A stretch of 20,856 nucleotides of DNA from a virus. Below, piece after piece: positions 1 to 7,897 of the stretch. A model generated the notes under the pieces. The model searched no databases, was not told where the DNA came from, and worked only from the letters and a program-made list of their open reading frames with translations. How positions within the stretch are numbered: position 1 is the first letter of the stretch; the number at the start of each line of letters is the position of its first letter. The DNA lies in IMG/VR virus record IMGVR_UViG_3300036715_002603, positions 1 to 20,856 of that record; one strand, given 5' to 3'. Position numbers and translations under genes: made by a program.

Positions 1-17
1 CCGGTGTTTAATAGTTT

Positions 18-35
18 CCCCCAGTTCGCTGGGGG
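18..35 (+). other. Perfect 7-bp stem-loop with TTCG loop ahead of the first complete gene
   Basis: CCCCCAG (18-24) and CTGGGGG (29-35) are perfect inverted repeats around a TTCG loop. No T-run follows, so it is not a standard intrinsic terminator. It lies just upstream of the start at 58 and probably just after the end of a preceding gene (a TAA at 9-11 would fit). It may protect an RNA 3' end, act as a processing site, or set relative expression of the tail genes. The structure is seen directly; the role is inference. Confidence 0.5.
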
Positions 36-57
36 CAACCCTTCATACAAGGTCATC

Positions 58-279
58 ATGAAACCTAAACCCTTTTCCAACCAGTATGTCATTGCTGAAA
101 CCTTGAAGCACATGCTTGCAAGTGTTGAAATTTCCATTGCCAAAACAATTGCGCGTCTACCTGAAGCTAATGATCAACCCGCACTGGGGGCAGAAATTCT
201 GCTGACTCTTAGTAACCTTCACAAATTGTCCGCGCTCATCGTTTCCATTAAAGATACAAATAAGGATCTTCTGAATTGA
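58..279 (+). CDS. Small helical protein of the tail module, function unknown
   Basis: This encodes 73 residues that look wholly alpha-helical, with no membrane segment or signal peptide. I chose the ATG at 58 because AAGG lies 5 bases upstream. An in-frame GTG at 4 would place the 18-35 hairpin inside the coding region and has no visible ribosome site. The stop overlaps the TTG start of the tail chaperone gene, so the two are probably translationally coupled. Its place directly before the chaperone pair is where siphophages often carry a small protein after the major tail protein. I do not recognise a family, and a tail role is inferred only from position. Confidence 0.6.
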   Translation: MKPKPFSNQYVIAETLKHMLASVEISIAKTIARLPEANDQPALGAEILLTLSNLHKLSALIVSIKDTNKDLLN

Positions 280-596
280 AAAACCTGCTTAAAGTTAAGC
301 TTCCCACTAAGACCGTTGACTTCCTGGGTGTCAAGGACGCTGTGACTATTCGTCAAATGTCCTCGGCTGAGGTCATGGACTTTCAGTCCTTTGTCAAGGA
401 GCGAGCAGACTCCGAAGCCGAAGACGCTGGTCTTCAAATTCAGTTCAAGCTGATTCGCATTGCTGTTGAGTCCGCAGACGAGCTGACTGACGACGAGCTC
501 AAGTCTTTCCCGTTCCCGGAAATCGGTGCTCTGGTCGAGGCTATTCTGGCTTATTCCGGTATTGACACTAAGGCTGTAGCAGCCCCAAACGCCTAA
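276..596 (+). CDS. Tail assembly chaperone, short form (lambda gpG-like)
   Basis: This encodes 106 residues. The start is TTG at 276, preceded by AAGGA at 262-266; the first in-frame ATG is much further downstream, so TTG is the likely start. The N-terminal part is a short beta-rich segment (KVKLPTKTVDFLGVKDAVTIR) followed by an acidic helical half (FVKERADSEAEDAG, DELTDDELKSFPFPEIG). This layout and its position shortly before the tape measure gene match the gpG class of chaperones, which bind the tape measure protein and help tail tube polymerisation. Sequence identity to lambda gpG is not obvious, so the call rests on gene order, length and the frameshift extension next to it. Confidence 0.85.
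   Translation: MKNLLKVKLPTKTVDFLGVKDAVTIRQMSSAEVMDFQSFVKERADSEAEDAGLQIQFKLIRIAVESADELTDDELKSFPFPEIGALVEAILAYSGIDTKAVAAPNA
584..590 (+). promoter_or_regulatory. -1 ribosomal frameshift slippery heptamer CCCAAAC
   Basis: In the zero frame the bases read C CCA AAC, a textbook X XXY YYZ heptamer. It lies two codons before the TAA stop (594-596) of the chaperone short form. After a one-base backward slip the P-site tRNA re-pairs on CCC and the A-site tRNA on AAA. Translation then continues without a stop to 937. A weak stem can form just downstream, TAACT (594-598) with AGTTA (606-610), and might act as a stimulator; I see no strong pseudoknot. Programmed -1 shifting between gpG and gpGT is an established property of long-tailed phage chaperones. 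Confidence 0.85.
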
Positions 597-937
597 CTGA
601 CGAAGAGTTATCTTACTACGACCTGGCCCACAGTCTAGGAATGTCTCTAACAGAGTTGATGTCTTTACCTTACCCTGAGCTTCAAGGTTGGCTACAGTAC
701 TTTGAGAGATTTCCTAGCGGCTGGAGGGAAGACTACCGAACTTACCTTATTGTGTCAGCCTTTGCAGGTTCTGACAAGGTTAAGCCTGAAGATTTGTTCA
801 CTAGCCTCAAGACCATGAGAGATCATGAGAAAGCTAAGGAAGAAGAACTTGTTCAACAGAAAGGTATTCTTGCCTTCATTGAAAGATTTGCTCCTAAGAT
901 CAAGGGAGATATTTCCTTCCTCTCACCTAAGGGTTAA
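590..937 (+). CDS. Tail assembly chaperone frameshift extension (gpT part of gpGT)
   Basis: This is the -1 frame continuation of the upstream chaperone. The fusion has about 105 residues from the first frame plus 115 from here, giving about 220 residues. The extension begins RLTDEELSYYDLAHSLGMSL and contains WLQYFERFPSGWREDYRTYL, a Trp/Arg-rich pattern typical of gpT-type extensions that contact the tape measure protein. Independent initiation at ATG 641 is unlikely: AGGA abuts the ATG with no spacing, and that start would remove the conserved-looking first 17 residues. The frame is open from the slippery site to TAA at 935-937. The fusion is inferred from the heptamer and the uninterrupted frame. 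Confidence 0.85.
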   Translation, partial: RLTDEELSYYDLAHSLGMSLTELMSLPYPELQGWLQYFERFPSGWREDYRTYLIVSAFAGSDKVKPEDLFTSLKTMRDHEKAKEEELVQQKGILAFIERFAPKIKGDISFLSPKG

Positions 938-939
938 AA

Positions 940-1254
940 ATGCTTTCAGTCAAAATTGCAGGGTCAACAGCCTACGAAGTCGCTCGAGTAATCGCGGAAG
1001 AAAAAGCCAAGTTGCTCGAAAAAGCTCAAGAAGGGCTAAACCAAATCCGTAACTTTACTCCTGTAGACACAGGTGCCGCAAAAGCTTCCTGGGATCTAGA
1101 AGTTCACAAAGGTAAAGTAACTCTCGTCAACGACAAAGAATACATTTTCTACGTAAACTATGGGACAAGCGAAATAGCTCCCCGATATTTCATTGAGCAT
1201 GCACTAGCAACGCTTGGAACCCCGACTTACCCAGTCGCCGATAAAAAAGATTGA
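940..1254 (+). CDS. HK97 gp10-like tail/neck protein
   Basis: This encodes 104 residues starting at ATG 940, with AAGGG seven bases before it. The N-terminal half is a helix rich in Ala, Lys and Glu. The second half has FTPVDTGAAKASW followed by a strand and VNYGTSEIAPRYFIEHAL. That order (PVDTG..SW, then an NYGTS..P..F motif and a final helix) is characteristic of the HK97 gp10-like or minor-tail family, which completes the tail tube or head-tail joint. The gene usually sits before the chaperones, whereas here it sits between the chaperones and the tape measure. It is followed at once by a terminator-like hairpin. Exact role in the virion is not determined by sequence. Confidence 0.75.
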   Translation: MLSVKIAGSTAYEVARVIAEEKAKLLEKAQEGLNQIRNFTPVDTGAAKASWDLEVHKGKVTLVNDKEYIFYVNYGTSEIAPRYFIEHALATLGTPTYPVADKKD

Positions 1255-1260
1255 TTTTTG

Positions 1261-1289
1261 CCCCACGCTCACACCGTGGGGATTTTTTT
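1261..1289 (+). terminator. Intrinsic terminator-like hairpin between the gp10-like and tape measure genes
   Basis: CCCCACG (1261-1267) pairs perfectly with CGTGGGG (1275-1281) around a 7-base loop, followed by A and seven Ts (1283-1289). It begins six bases after the preceding stop codon and ends just before the tape measure ribosome site (AAGGA, 1291-1295). On the + strand it has both hallmarks of a rho-independent terminator. It would lower transcription into the tape measure gene unless antiterminated. Confidence 0.75.
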
Positions 1290-1302
1290 AAAGGAACAAC
1301 AA

Positions 1303-4300
1303 ATGTCAGTTTCTATTGACTTTACAGCAAGAGACAGGGAAGTTACGGCAGCCTTCAAGAGAATTGACGATGGTCTCAATCGTCTTACTCGGTCTAGCAG
1401 CACTCTGAACCGTAACATGCTGGCCCTGAATCGTGCTTCCGATTATTCTAAGCTATCAAAGTCGATGGATACGGCTGCTAAGTCTACAGCTACTTTTAAT
1501 AACAAAATTCTCGATACCATTGGCGGGCTGAAGGCCGCTGCCATCGCAGCCGCTGCCTTTGCTGGGGCCTTTGCCTATGTAAACAAAGTTGTCAACTCTG
1601 GTGATGCCATGACAATGATTGACAATCGAATTTCGATTGTTGTTGGCCGCACCGCAAAGCTAGCTGTTGTTAGAAAACAGCTGTCTGAGATTGCAGCAAA
1701 TACTAAGTCTACTCTGTCTGACTCTGCTGACTTATTTGGTTCTCTCGGGTTGACCTTAAAGGACAAGTACACCACTGATAAGCTGCTTTCTCTGGTTGAA
1801 ACTGTTCAGAATGCCAGTAAAATTGGAGCTCAGAGTCCTGAATCCACGTCAGCAGCTCTTGTTCAGTTTGGTCAGGCTATGTCTGGTAACTGGCACGGTT
1901 CGGGTCAAGAACTCCAGTCTATTGCTGAACAAGCTCCAATGATCCTCGTGGCTATTGCCAAGGGTATGAAGATGAGCACCACTGAAGTCAGGAAACTGGC
2001 TGCAGAAGGTAAACTGACCACTGATGCTGTTACCAACGCTCTGCTGTCTCAGCGTGAAGACCTTGCTAAGCAAGCTGCTAACCAGACGCCTACTGTTGCG
2101 GCTGGGTGGATGCTGGCCAAGGATGCTCTGATGCAGTACCATGGTGAGTTGAACCGAGCTCTCGGGATCAACCAGTACATTGGTAAAGCTCTGCTTGGTA
2201 TTGCTAACTACTTCCGAGCTCACGCAAAAACCATTGGTAAAACCGTTGATGACTTCATTAACCCGTGGGCTCGCTCGATTCACAAGATCGTTGTTTATGC
2301 TTCGGAATTGTGGCCACAAGTTGAAGCAATTTTTATCAACTTCAAGAACGGTGTCATTGCTATCTTCACTGAGTTGTGGGACGTGCTTGTTGGTCACTCT
2401 ATTTGGCCAGACACTGTCGACCAAATTGCAGAATACACTAAGACCTTGTGGCCCAAGGTAAAAGCTTACCTGGTAGAGTTTAGAAATAACGTTGTTAATA
2501 TGTTTTCTAACCTGCAATCTTGGCTTGGTTCTATCGACTACTTCAAACTAGCCTTGATTACTATAACTGGCATGGCTACTGTTTTCCGCGGTATGAGAGC
2601 CTACGCTAACTTTGGTACCAAGGGTGGTCTGTTGTCAGCCTTGCTGTTTGGAGCAGGGGTGGTTAGCTTTGCTACGCAGTTGAGTAGTATTGACGTAATT
2701 AAACAATCTATTACGAACCTAGTAGACAAGATAAAGTCGTATAGCAAAGATGGTAAGTCTATTGATCTTGGTGCTTTCTTTAGCGCAACCTTGCCCTTGA
2801 AGGCCATTGGAACGGCCCTAAGTATTGCTAAGGCAAAGTTGATTGAAAGCTTTAAAGATACTAGCTCTTTCTTGTCAGTTCAGTTTGGCTCCTTGAAAAA
2901 GAAAGTGCTTGAGTTTTACAAAGCAGTTGTTACTAGCGATTTTGGTTCTATTGCAAACCCGCTTACCTCAATCTACGACTACGCAGTAAATACCTTTGAC
3001 ATAAAACAAGCAGTCTTTATTTTGTCTACCCTACTGATGGCTGTGTTCAACGCCTCTGTAAGAGGTGTGGTTAAACAAAGCTTCAAACTTGGTTTTGGGC
3101 TGCTGCTGTTGACTGCCTTTAACGTTGAAGAAGTTAATAGCATTGTTGGTTGGTACCTACAAGCTGGGTTCTACAGTATCTACAACATGCTTGTTGGATC
3201 TGCAAAGAGCTTGTCGTCTAATGCTCTTGGTGATGTTATTGCCCAACTCTATATTCCTTCCACAGGAGCTACTGAGCGACTCATTCCAAAGATTTCTAGG
3301 GCCATTGGTAACGCTCTGACTACTGCTGGTGTAGCTCTTGGTTCGGTTTTGTTCAGTAGTGTGTTTTCTAGTTTACCTGAAGCGCAAATCAAGGCTATGA
3401 CGGCTAACTGGGCTGGTACTATTGGTACTGCTCTTGGCTTCGGTGCTATGTATGCCTTTAACGGAACTTTCCGTAGCGGCATTAAATACATGATTGGCTT
3501 CCTGACAGGAACTGCAGACAACGTGTTGGCTGGGGCCCTGTTGAGCCCGAAGCTACGAACTGCTTTCTACAAGCGATTGTTTACTAGTTTTGGCTCATTG
3601 TTTGTTGGTTGGAATCTTGGCGAAGTACTCGCAGACTCGCTGAAGCTTGGTAAGGGTTCTTTGCTTTACACAGCTACAGAGCTGGCAACCGCTTTTGGCA
3701 CTGCCTTCATTACTGACGCTGCCTACGCCATGATGACTGGTGAAGGTCTTTCGAAAAAAGTTAAGGACGCAAGGAAAAAACCTGGAGTAACTGTTAACGG
3801 CAGAAAGATGAGCAAAGCTCAACCAGCAGAAGTTGGCCCTGGCTTCTTGTCAAGTGCCTTTGGTTTGGTAACTAGTGCAGCTATTGGTTTTGCTATTTCT
3901 CAGTCAGTTATTGATCCTATCATAGAGCAATTGACTGGTGGTCCATTGTCCCAAAGCATGAAAATTGCTTCTGCAGTTATTACCATGCTTGGAACTTCAA
4001 TGGCCATGGGTATGAGCTTGCCCCTGCCCCAAGGCATGAAATCAAAGACTAAAAATCTTTCTGCTGTCTTTGTGAAAACAATGGAAAACATGATTGCTGA
4101 TGCCTTCCCAACCAAGGTCAAGGGTGTTCAACGTGTTGCGATTGGTGGGCTTGGTGCCGCTATTGGTATGTGGATTGGTGGACAAATGGTTGAAGGTGTT
4201 GGGCTTAGCTCTAACCAAGAACTAGCTGTCAAGGGTGTTTCTACTGTTGCCGGTACAATGATTGGCCTGCTTGCAAGTCAGTTTTCTGAAGCTGGTGTTG

Positions 4301-6708
4301 GCTGGATTCAAAACCGAGACTGGACCACTATCAAACAAAAGATTACTAAGAGTTTGTTGGCAAAATTGTTTGGTGGTAAAGCAGGTACTCGTGGTGCTGT
4401 CATTGGTGCAGCTATTGCAGTCAAACCTGTCGTCGATTGGGTAACAGAATCTCACCAAGACTGGAGCGCCGCTCAACAAGTTGGTGCTATCATAGGTGCT
4501 GAACTCGCAGTGGCTGTAGGTAGTGGTCTTGCCGCTAGTATGACCACTGGATTGACAAAGTACATGGCTGCTAAGACTATTACTGTCTTTGGCCCTGCGT
4601 TTACGGCAATGGCCGAGTCTATCAGGGGTAACAAAGTAGCCTATGCAGCTATTCTTTCTGTTGCTGTGATGGAAGTTATGTCTATTGCTCTGAACGGGCA
4701 AGGTATGGTTGAAAAGCTTGTTCCTGACACGCAAAAAATGGCGGGTATGTTTGTTGATGCGCTAACCAGTGCGCTTGTTGTGGGTCTAGGTGCCATTGCA
4801 ATTGGTGCTAGTATCCCTCTTGCTCTTGGTCTTGGTTTGCTTGCTGCAATTGGTCTGGGTATTGCAAGGTTCCTGGGTCCTGAGAAGATGGCGGAAATTG
4901 GGCATCGAGTCCTAGACGCAATCGAAGCAGGTATCGAAGCTGTTGTTGGTGCTGGTAAGTGGATCATTCTGCTCTACACTGACCCTCAGATGGCTCGTGA
5001 CCAAGGTGCTGAGTTTATCAAGAACTTTATGGAAGGTGTCAAGTCAATTGGCAGTGAACTGAGTGACTGGCTGAAACAGCAGATGGGATTCCCAACAGGA
5101 AACCTTGATAAGGACCTGAATAGTGTTGCAGTAGCTAAAGATAGCATTGCAACTGCCGACACTCCCCTGAAGCTTGCTCTAGCGGTTGATGCCTTGTCCA
5201 AGGCTAATGAGAATCTTGGTAAAACAATTGCAGGTAAACCTGGGGCGCTAGCCCTAGATGGTCTAGATTTCCCTGCTAGAGTCCAAGCAATGTTGAGCAG
5301 AGAACAAGACAAACTTACTGCAAACCAAAATTACTTGTCTGCTTTCCCAGTGAACTCACTGCAAATTAATGCCTTATCTAACGAGGACACTGGACTGAAC
5401 CCCGAAGATCTGGCTACAATGGCCATGGCTACAGTTCAGATTGCTGATTCTAATAAGAAAATTGGAGAGTTTCAGGCTGTTCTCGACAATCTCAAGGTCA
5501 ACGCAACCAACATCTACATCATGGGTGGTGGTCTTGGCGGCGGCGTGTTGTTGAATGTTCCCACTCCTCGAGTAGACCCCGAAGCTAACGGCTCTACACG
5601 TAGGGCAGCTGGCGGTTGGGTTTTTGGTGCAGGCTCTGCAACCAGCGATTCTATTCCCGCAATGCTGTCTAATGGCGAGTTTGTGATCAACGCTAAGCAA
5701 TCTAAGAAGTTTGCTGGTGTGTTGCAAATGATCAACAGCGGTCGCATGGGCCACCATAAAGATGGTCTCGCACCCGAGCAACCTGGGTTCTTTCAATCAA
5801 CTATGGACTACCTAACTGGTGGGCAAGGAACAAGGATTGAACCAGCAACAGACGCAGAAAATAAGCTCTCTGACGCTCGAACCAAGGGCATCAGGGTTGC
5901 AACAGCTGCGGAACGTCATGCCAAATGGCTTGCTGATCGTACTAAGGAAAACGCTAAGAAACTAGAAGAGTCTGTCTGGGAGCTTGAGCAAGCTCTCAAA
6001 GAAGCCTCTGACATGAACAAAGATTACTTTGCTCAAGTTGGGGTTGACGGTGCTAAGTCTATGTCTGACTCAATGAAGTCTCACTTGAAGGCAGCACTGT
6101 CGGGAACAGAAACTCCTCTTCAAGCTATTTCTGGTTTTATTGATGATTTTACTAGCCAGATCATTTCTGGTTTTGTAGACTCCTTCACTAACTCTATCTT
6201 CAAAGGTCTGAATCTCGATTCAATCTTTGCAAATATGTTTTCTGGAAATGCACAAATGGGTGCTGGAGTAGGTACTGCTGTCGCCGGAAAAGTCGCTGGC
6301 GCTGGCGGTGGTGGATTCTTGGCTGGTGCTCTCAGCTGGCTTGGTGGGTTGTTCCACTTGGCAGACGGCGGCCATATTTCTGGTCCAGGAACCGGGACTA
6401 GTGACTCTATTCCCGCAATGTTGTCTAACGGAGAGTTTGTTGTAAATGCAGCAGCTACTAAACGTTGGTCTCCACTACTGCACTCTATTAACTCTGGCTC
6501 TGTTCCCCACTTTGCCGGGGGTGGTCGGGTTGGTTCTCCTCCCACTGCTCTCATGGGTGGTGGTAAGGCTTCTGGGAAGGCTGAGCAACACTTCCATATA
6601 ACTGTCACTGGCGATGTTTCTGCTCAAACTCGCAAAGAAATCGTTAAGATGATCCCGGATATTACCGCTGGAGTTAACATGACCAATCGCGAAAAAGGCA
6701 ACAGATAA
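1303..6708 (+). CDS. Tape measure protein, 1801 residues
   Basis: This protein fills the tail tube, sets its length and is ejected into the host during DNA entry. I chose ATG 1303 because AAGGA sits 7 bases upstream; the longer frame from TTG 1258 would run through the terminator hairpin. Residues about 90-310 resemble the tape-measure N-terminal domain (GNWHGSGQELQSIAEQAP, AAEGKLTTDAVTNAL). Residues about 440-1190 hold roughly 15 glycine/alanine-rich hydrophobic segments, far more than usual. Two copies of a 44-residue motif (SDSIPAMLSNGEFV) lie near the C-terminus. I see no NlpC or lysozyme domain. At lambda's scale (853 residues, about 135 nm) the tail would be roughly 270-285 nm. The stop overlaps the next start (TAATG). 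Confidence 0.95.
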   Translation: MSVSIDFTARDREVTAAFKRIDDGLNRLTRSSSTLNRNMLALNRASDYSKLSKSMDTAAKSTATFNNKILDTIGGLKAAAIAAAAFAGAFAYVNKVVNSGDAMTMIDNRISIVVGRTAKLAVVRKQLSEIAANTKSTLSDSADLFGSLGLTLKDKYTTDKLLSLVETVQNASKIGAQSPESTSAALVQFGQAMSGNWHGSGQELQSIAEQAPMILVAIAKGMKMSTTEVRKLAAEGKLTTDAVTNALLSQREDLAKQAANQTPTVAAGWMLAKDALMQYHGELNRALGINQYIGKALLGIANYFRAHAKTIGKTVDDFINPWARSIHKIVVYASELWPQVEAIFINFKNGVIAIFTELWDVLVGHSIWPDTVDQIAEYTKTLWPKVKAYLVEFRNNVVNMFSNLQSWLGSIDYFKLALITITGMATVFRGMRAYANFGTKGGLLSALLFGAGVVSFATQLSSIDVIKQSITNLVDKIKSYSKDGKSIDLGAFFSATLPLKAIGTALSIAKAKLIESFKDTSSFLSVQFGSLKKKVLEFYKAVVTSDFGSIANPLTSIYDYAVNTFDIKQAVFILSTLLMAVFNASVRGVVKQSFKLGFGLLLLTAFNVEEVNSIVGWYLQAGFYSIYNMLVGSAKSLSSNALGDVIAQLYIPSTGATERLIPKISRAIGNALTTAGVALGSVLFSSVFSSLPEAQIKAMTANWAGTIGTALGFGAMYAFNGTFRSGIKYMIGFLTGTADNVLAGALLSPKLRTAFYKRLFTSFGSLFVGWNLGEVLADSLKLGKGSLLYTATELATAFGTAFITDAAYAMMTGEGLSKKVKDARKKPGVTVNGRKMSKAQPAEVGPGFLSSAFGLVTSAAIGFAISQSVIDPIIEQLTGGPLSQSMKIASAVITMLGTSMAMGMSLPLPQGMKSKTKNLSAVFVKTMENMIADAFPTKVKGVQRVAIGGLGAAIGMWIGGQMVEGVGLSSNQELAVKGVSTVAGTMIGLLASQFSEAGVGWIQNRDWTTIKQKITKSLLAKLFGGKAGTRGAVIGAAIAVKPVVDWVTESHQDWSAAQQVGAIIGAELAVAVGSGLAASMTTGLTKYMAAKTITVFGPAFTAMAESIRGNKVAYAAILSVAVMEVMSIALNGQGMVEKLVPDTQKMAGMFVDALTSALVVGLGAIAIGASIPLALGLGLLAAIGLGIARFLGPEKMAEIGHRVLDAIEAGIEAVVGAGKWIILLYTDPQMARDQGAEFIKNFMEGVKSIGSELSDWLKQQMGFPTGNLDKDLNSVAVAKDSIATADTPLKLALAVDALSKANENLGKTIAGKPGALALDGLDFPARVQAMLSREQDKLTANQNYLSAFPVNSLQINALSNEDTGLNPEDLATMAMATVQIADSNKKIGEFQAVLDNLKVNATNIYIMGGGLGGGVLLNVPTPRVDPEANGSTRRAAGGWVFGAGSATSDSIPAMLSNGEFVINAKQSKKFAGVLQMINSGRMGHHKDGLAPEQPGFFQSTMDYLTGGQGTRIEPATDAENKLSDARTKGIRVATAAERHAKWLADRTKENAKKLEESVWELEQALKEASDMNKDYFAQVGVDGAKSMSDSMKSHLKAALSGTETPLQAISGFIDDFTSQIISGFVDSFTNSIFKGLNLDSIFANMFSGNAQMGAGVGTAVAGKVAGAGGGGFLAGALSWLGGLFHLADGGHISGPGTGTSDSIPAMLSNGEFVVNAAATKRWSPLLHSINSGSVPHFAGGGRVGSPPTALMGGGKASGKAEQHFHITVTGDVSAQTRKEIVKMIPDITAGVNMTNREKGNR
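5611..5742 (+). repeat. Tape measure internal repeat, copy 1 (44 residues)
   Basis: This codes for a segment beginning GGWVFGAGSATSDSIPAML and ending INSG. It is the same length as the second copy at 6367-6498, and both share SDSIPAMLSNGEFV almost exactly. This Gly-rich SDSIPAMLSxGEFVxNA motif recurs in many tape measure and phage tail proteins. The two copies look like an ancient internal duplication or paired structural sites. Confidence 0.8.
6367..6498 (+). repeat. Tape measure internal repeat, copy 2 (44 residues)
   Basis: This codes for a segment beginning GGHISGPGTGTSDSIPAML and ending INSG, the counterpart of 5611-5742. At DNA level the core (gactctattcccgcaatg) is nearly identical to copy 1 while the flanks have diverged. 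The copies are separated by 208 residues. Confidence 0.8.
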
Positions 6709-7322
6709 TGGCAGTTTATTACTACAAGGGGTACCCGATTTTGGCACCCCTTTCTATCCGCTCTAACGAGCCTTTCTTCTCTTCAGACTCCGTGAGCCTA
6801 AAACATCAACGTATCTCAATGAACGTCCAACGTTGGGAACTTGACTTCACTGTGAGCTACACTGGCAGCGAGAATGAACTGTTCTATGATAATGTGACCA
6901 ACATTGTCAATGTTCAAACAATGACAATGCCACAATTAGTTTCAGTAGATCGGCTTGCAACCACTACCGTAAATGGCACAGTTGTTAGTGCAACAACCGC
7001 TAACACTGTGCTAGTTCCTGTTGTGAGTAGCCAGACTGGGGGCATCCTTCCAAGGGGTGCCTTCATCCAATTCAGTAACCATTCAAAAATTTACATGGTT
7101 AACAACACTGTCACGACTAACACAACTTCCTTTAACGTATCCTTGTTTCCACGCCTACAAGTAGATTTGGCGGGAGGGGAGACGGTTTATTTTCCAGGTG
7201 GTTCTGTTGGTAGTCAACCACAACTATCTTTTTTCGATGGGGCAGAGAACATCAACGGTATAACCTACTCTGATGGTCAAATTATCGCTCTTGATAAAGT
7301 TTCAATCATAGAGGCAATATGA
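6708..7322 (+). CDS. Minor tail protein, distal-tail-like
   Basis: This encodes 204 residues, start ATG 6708 overlapping the tape measure stop (TAATG). The N-terminal part (YYYKGYPILAPLSIRSNEPF, then QRWELDFTVSY) has the beta-rich pattern of the small tail proteins that follow the tape measure gene in lambda-like phages (gpM position). Residues about 85-165 look like an inserted beta domain (GGILPRGAFIQFSNHSKIYM). By position it should join tube and tip as part of the distal tail ring. The stop overlaps the next start as ATGA. The family name is uncertain; the tail-tip role is inferred from gene order. Confidence 0.7.
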   Translation: MAVYYYKGYPILAPLSIRSNEPFFSSDSVSLKHQRISMNVQRWELDFTVSYTGSENELFYDNVTNIVNVQTMTMPQLVSVDRLATTTVNGTVVSATTANTVLVPVVSSQTGGILPRGAFIQFSNHSKIYMVNNTVTTNTTSFNVSLFPRLQVDLAGGETVYFPGGSVGSQPQLSFFDGAENINGITYSDGQIIALDKVSIIEAI

Positions 7323-7897
7323 GAAGTGTAGGATCAAATTTTAAAGCTCGCCTGAGTGATGCTAGTGTTCGTACCGTTCTGTACGCAGAGATTGGTGTTT
7401 CTCCGACTCCGGTAAGGATGACAAGCCACACAACTAACCTTGTGATGGATGGAAATACCTTTCTTGCAAGTAGCAACGCCATAGGTTTTGGTTCTCCTAG
7501 GATTTCCACCTCAATTGACAGAGAGATCTACGAGTTTATCGTAGCGGATCCGTCTAATGAGATGCAAATTCTATGGAGAAATGGAATGTACGGGGCAACT
7601 CTAACAATTTGGATTGGGTTGTATGGTACTACTTTTTATCCAAGTGACCTAGGCCCAGGTAATATTTCCATAGCCTATAGAGGCATTATTGACAGTATTA
7701 TTGTTTCTAATGACCAATCTACAAAACTAGTAAAAATACAAGCTGCTTCTCCAATGGCTAGTCTTGATAATATTTCTGGGGTTCTTGTGTCAAAATCAGG
7801 AATTAATAGACTTAAACCAATTGGTGTAACAGACACTAGCTTTGACGAGGTCATTGTTGACGCTAAGGAAGTGCTTCTAAGGTGGGGTAAAAGATGA
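7319..7897 (+). CDS. Minor tail protein, gpL or BR0599-like
   Basis: This encodes 192 residues, start ATG 7319 with ATGA overlap to the preceding gene. The N-terminus (LSDASVRTVLYAEIGVSPTP, then RMTSHTTNLVMDGNTFLAS) and the central YEFIVADPSNEM resemble phage tail proteins of the DUF2163/BR0599 kind that lie before the central hub gene. The C-terminus ends in a basic tail. It occupies the place of lambda gpL, with no gpK-like peptidase or gpI following. The stop overlaps the hub gene start (ATGA), implying coupled translation of the tip complex. Assignment relies on pattern and order and would need a profile search. Confidence 0.6.
   Translation: MRSVGSNFKARLSDASVRTVLYAEIGVSPTPVRMTSHTTNLVMDGNTFLASSNAIGFGSPRISTSIDREIYEFIVADPSNEMQILWRNGMYGATLTIWIGLYGTTFYPSDLGPGNISIAYRGIIDSIIVSNDQSTKLVKIQAASPMASLDNISGVLVSKSGINRLKPIGVTDTSFDEVIVDAKEVLLRWGKR

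Noticed and set aside
641-937. Independent start at ATG 641 for the second chaperone frame
   Set aside because: AGGA directly abuts the ATG, and 17 residues of gpT-like sequence upstream would be lost; the frameshift explains both.
1258-1302. Tape measure start at TTG 1258
   Set aside because: It would translate through the terminator hairpin; ATG 1303 has AAGGA at suitable spacing.
1849-2517. 222-codon open frame on the - strand
   Set aside because: It lies wholly antisense to the tape measure gene, has no ribosome site visible and its product is low-quality (many Ser/Asn/His, no motif).
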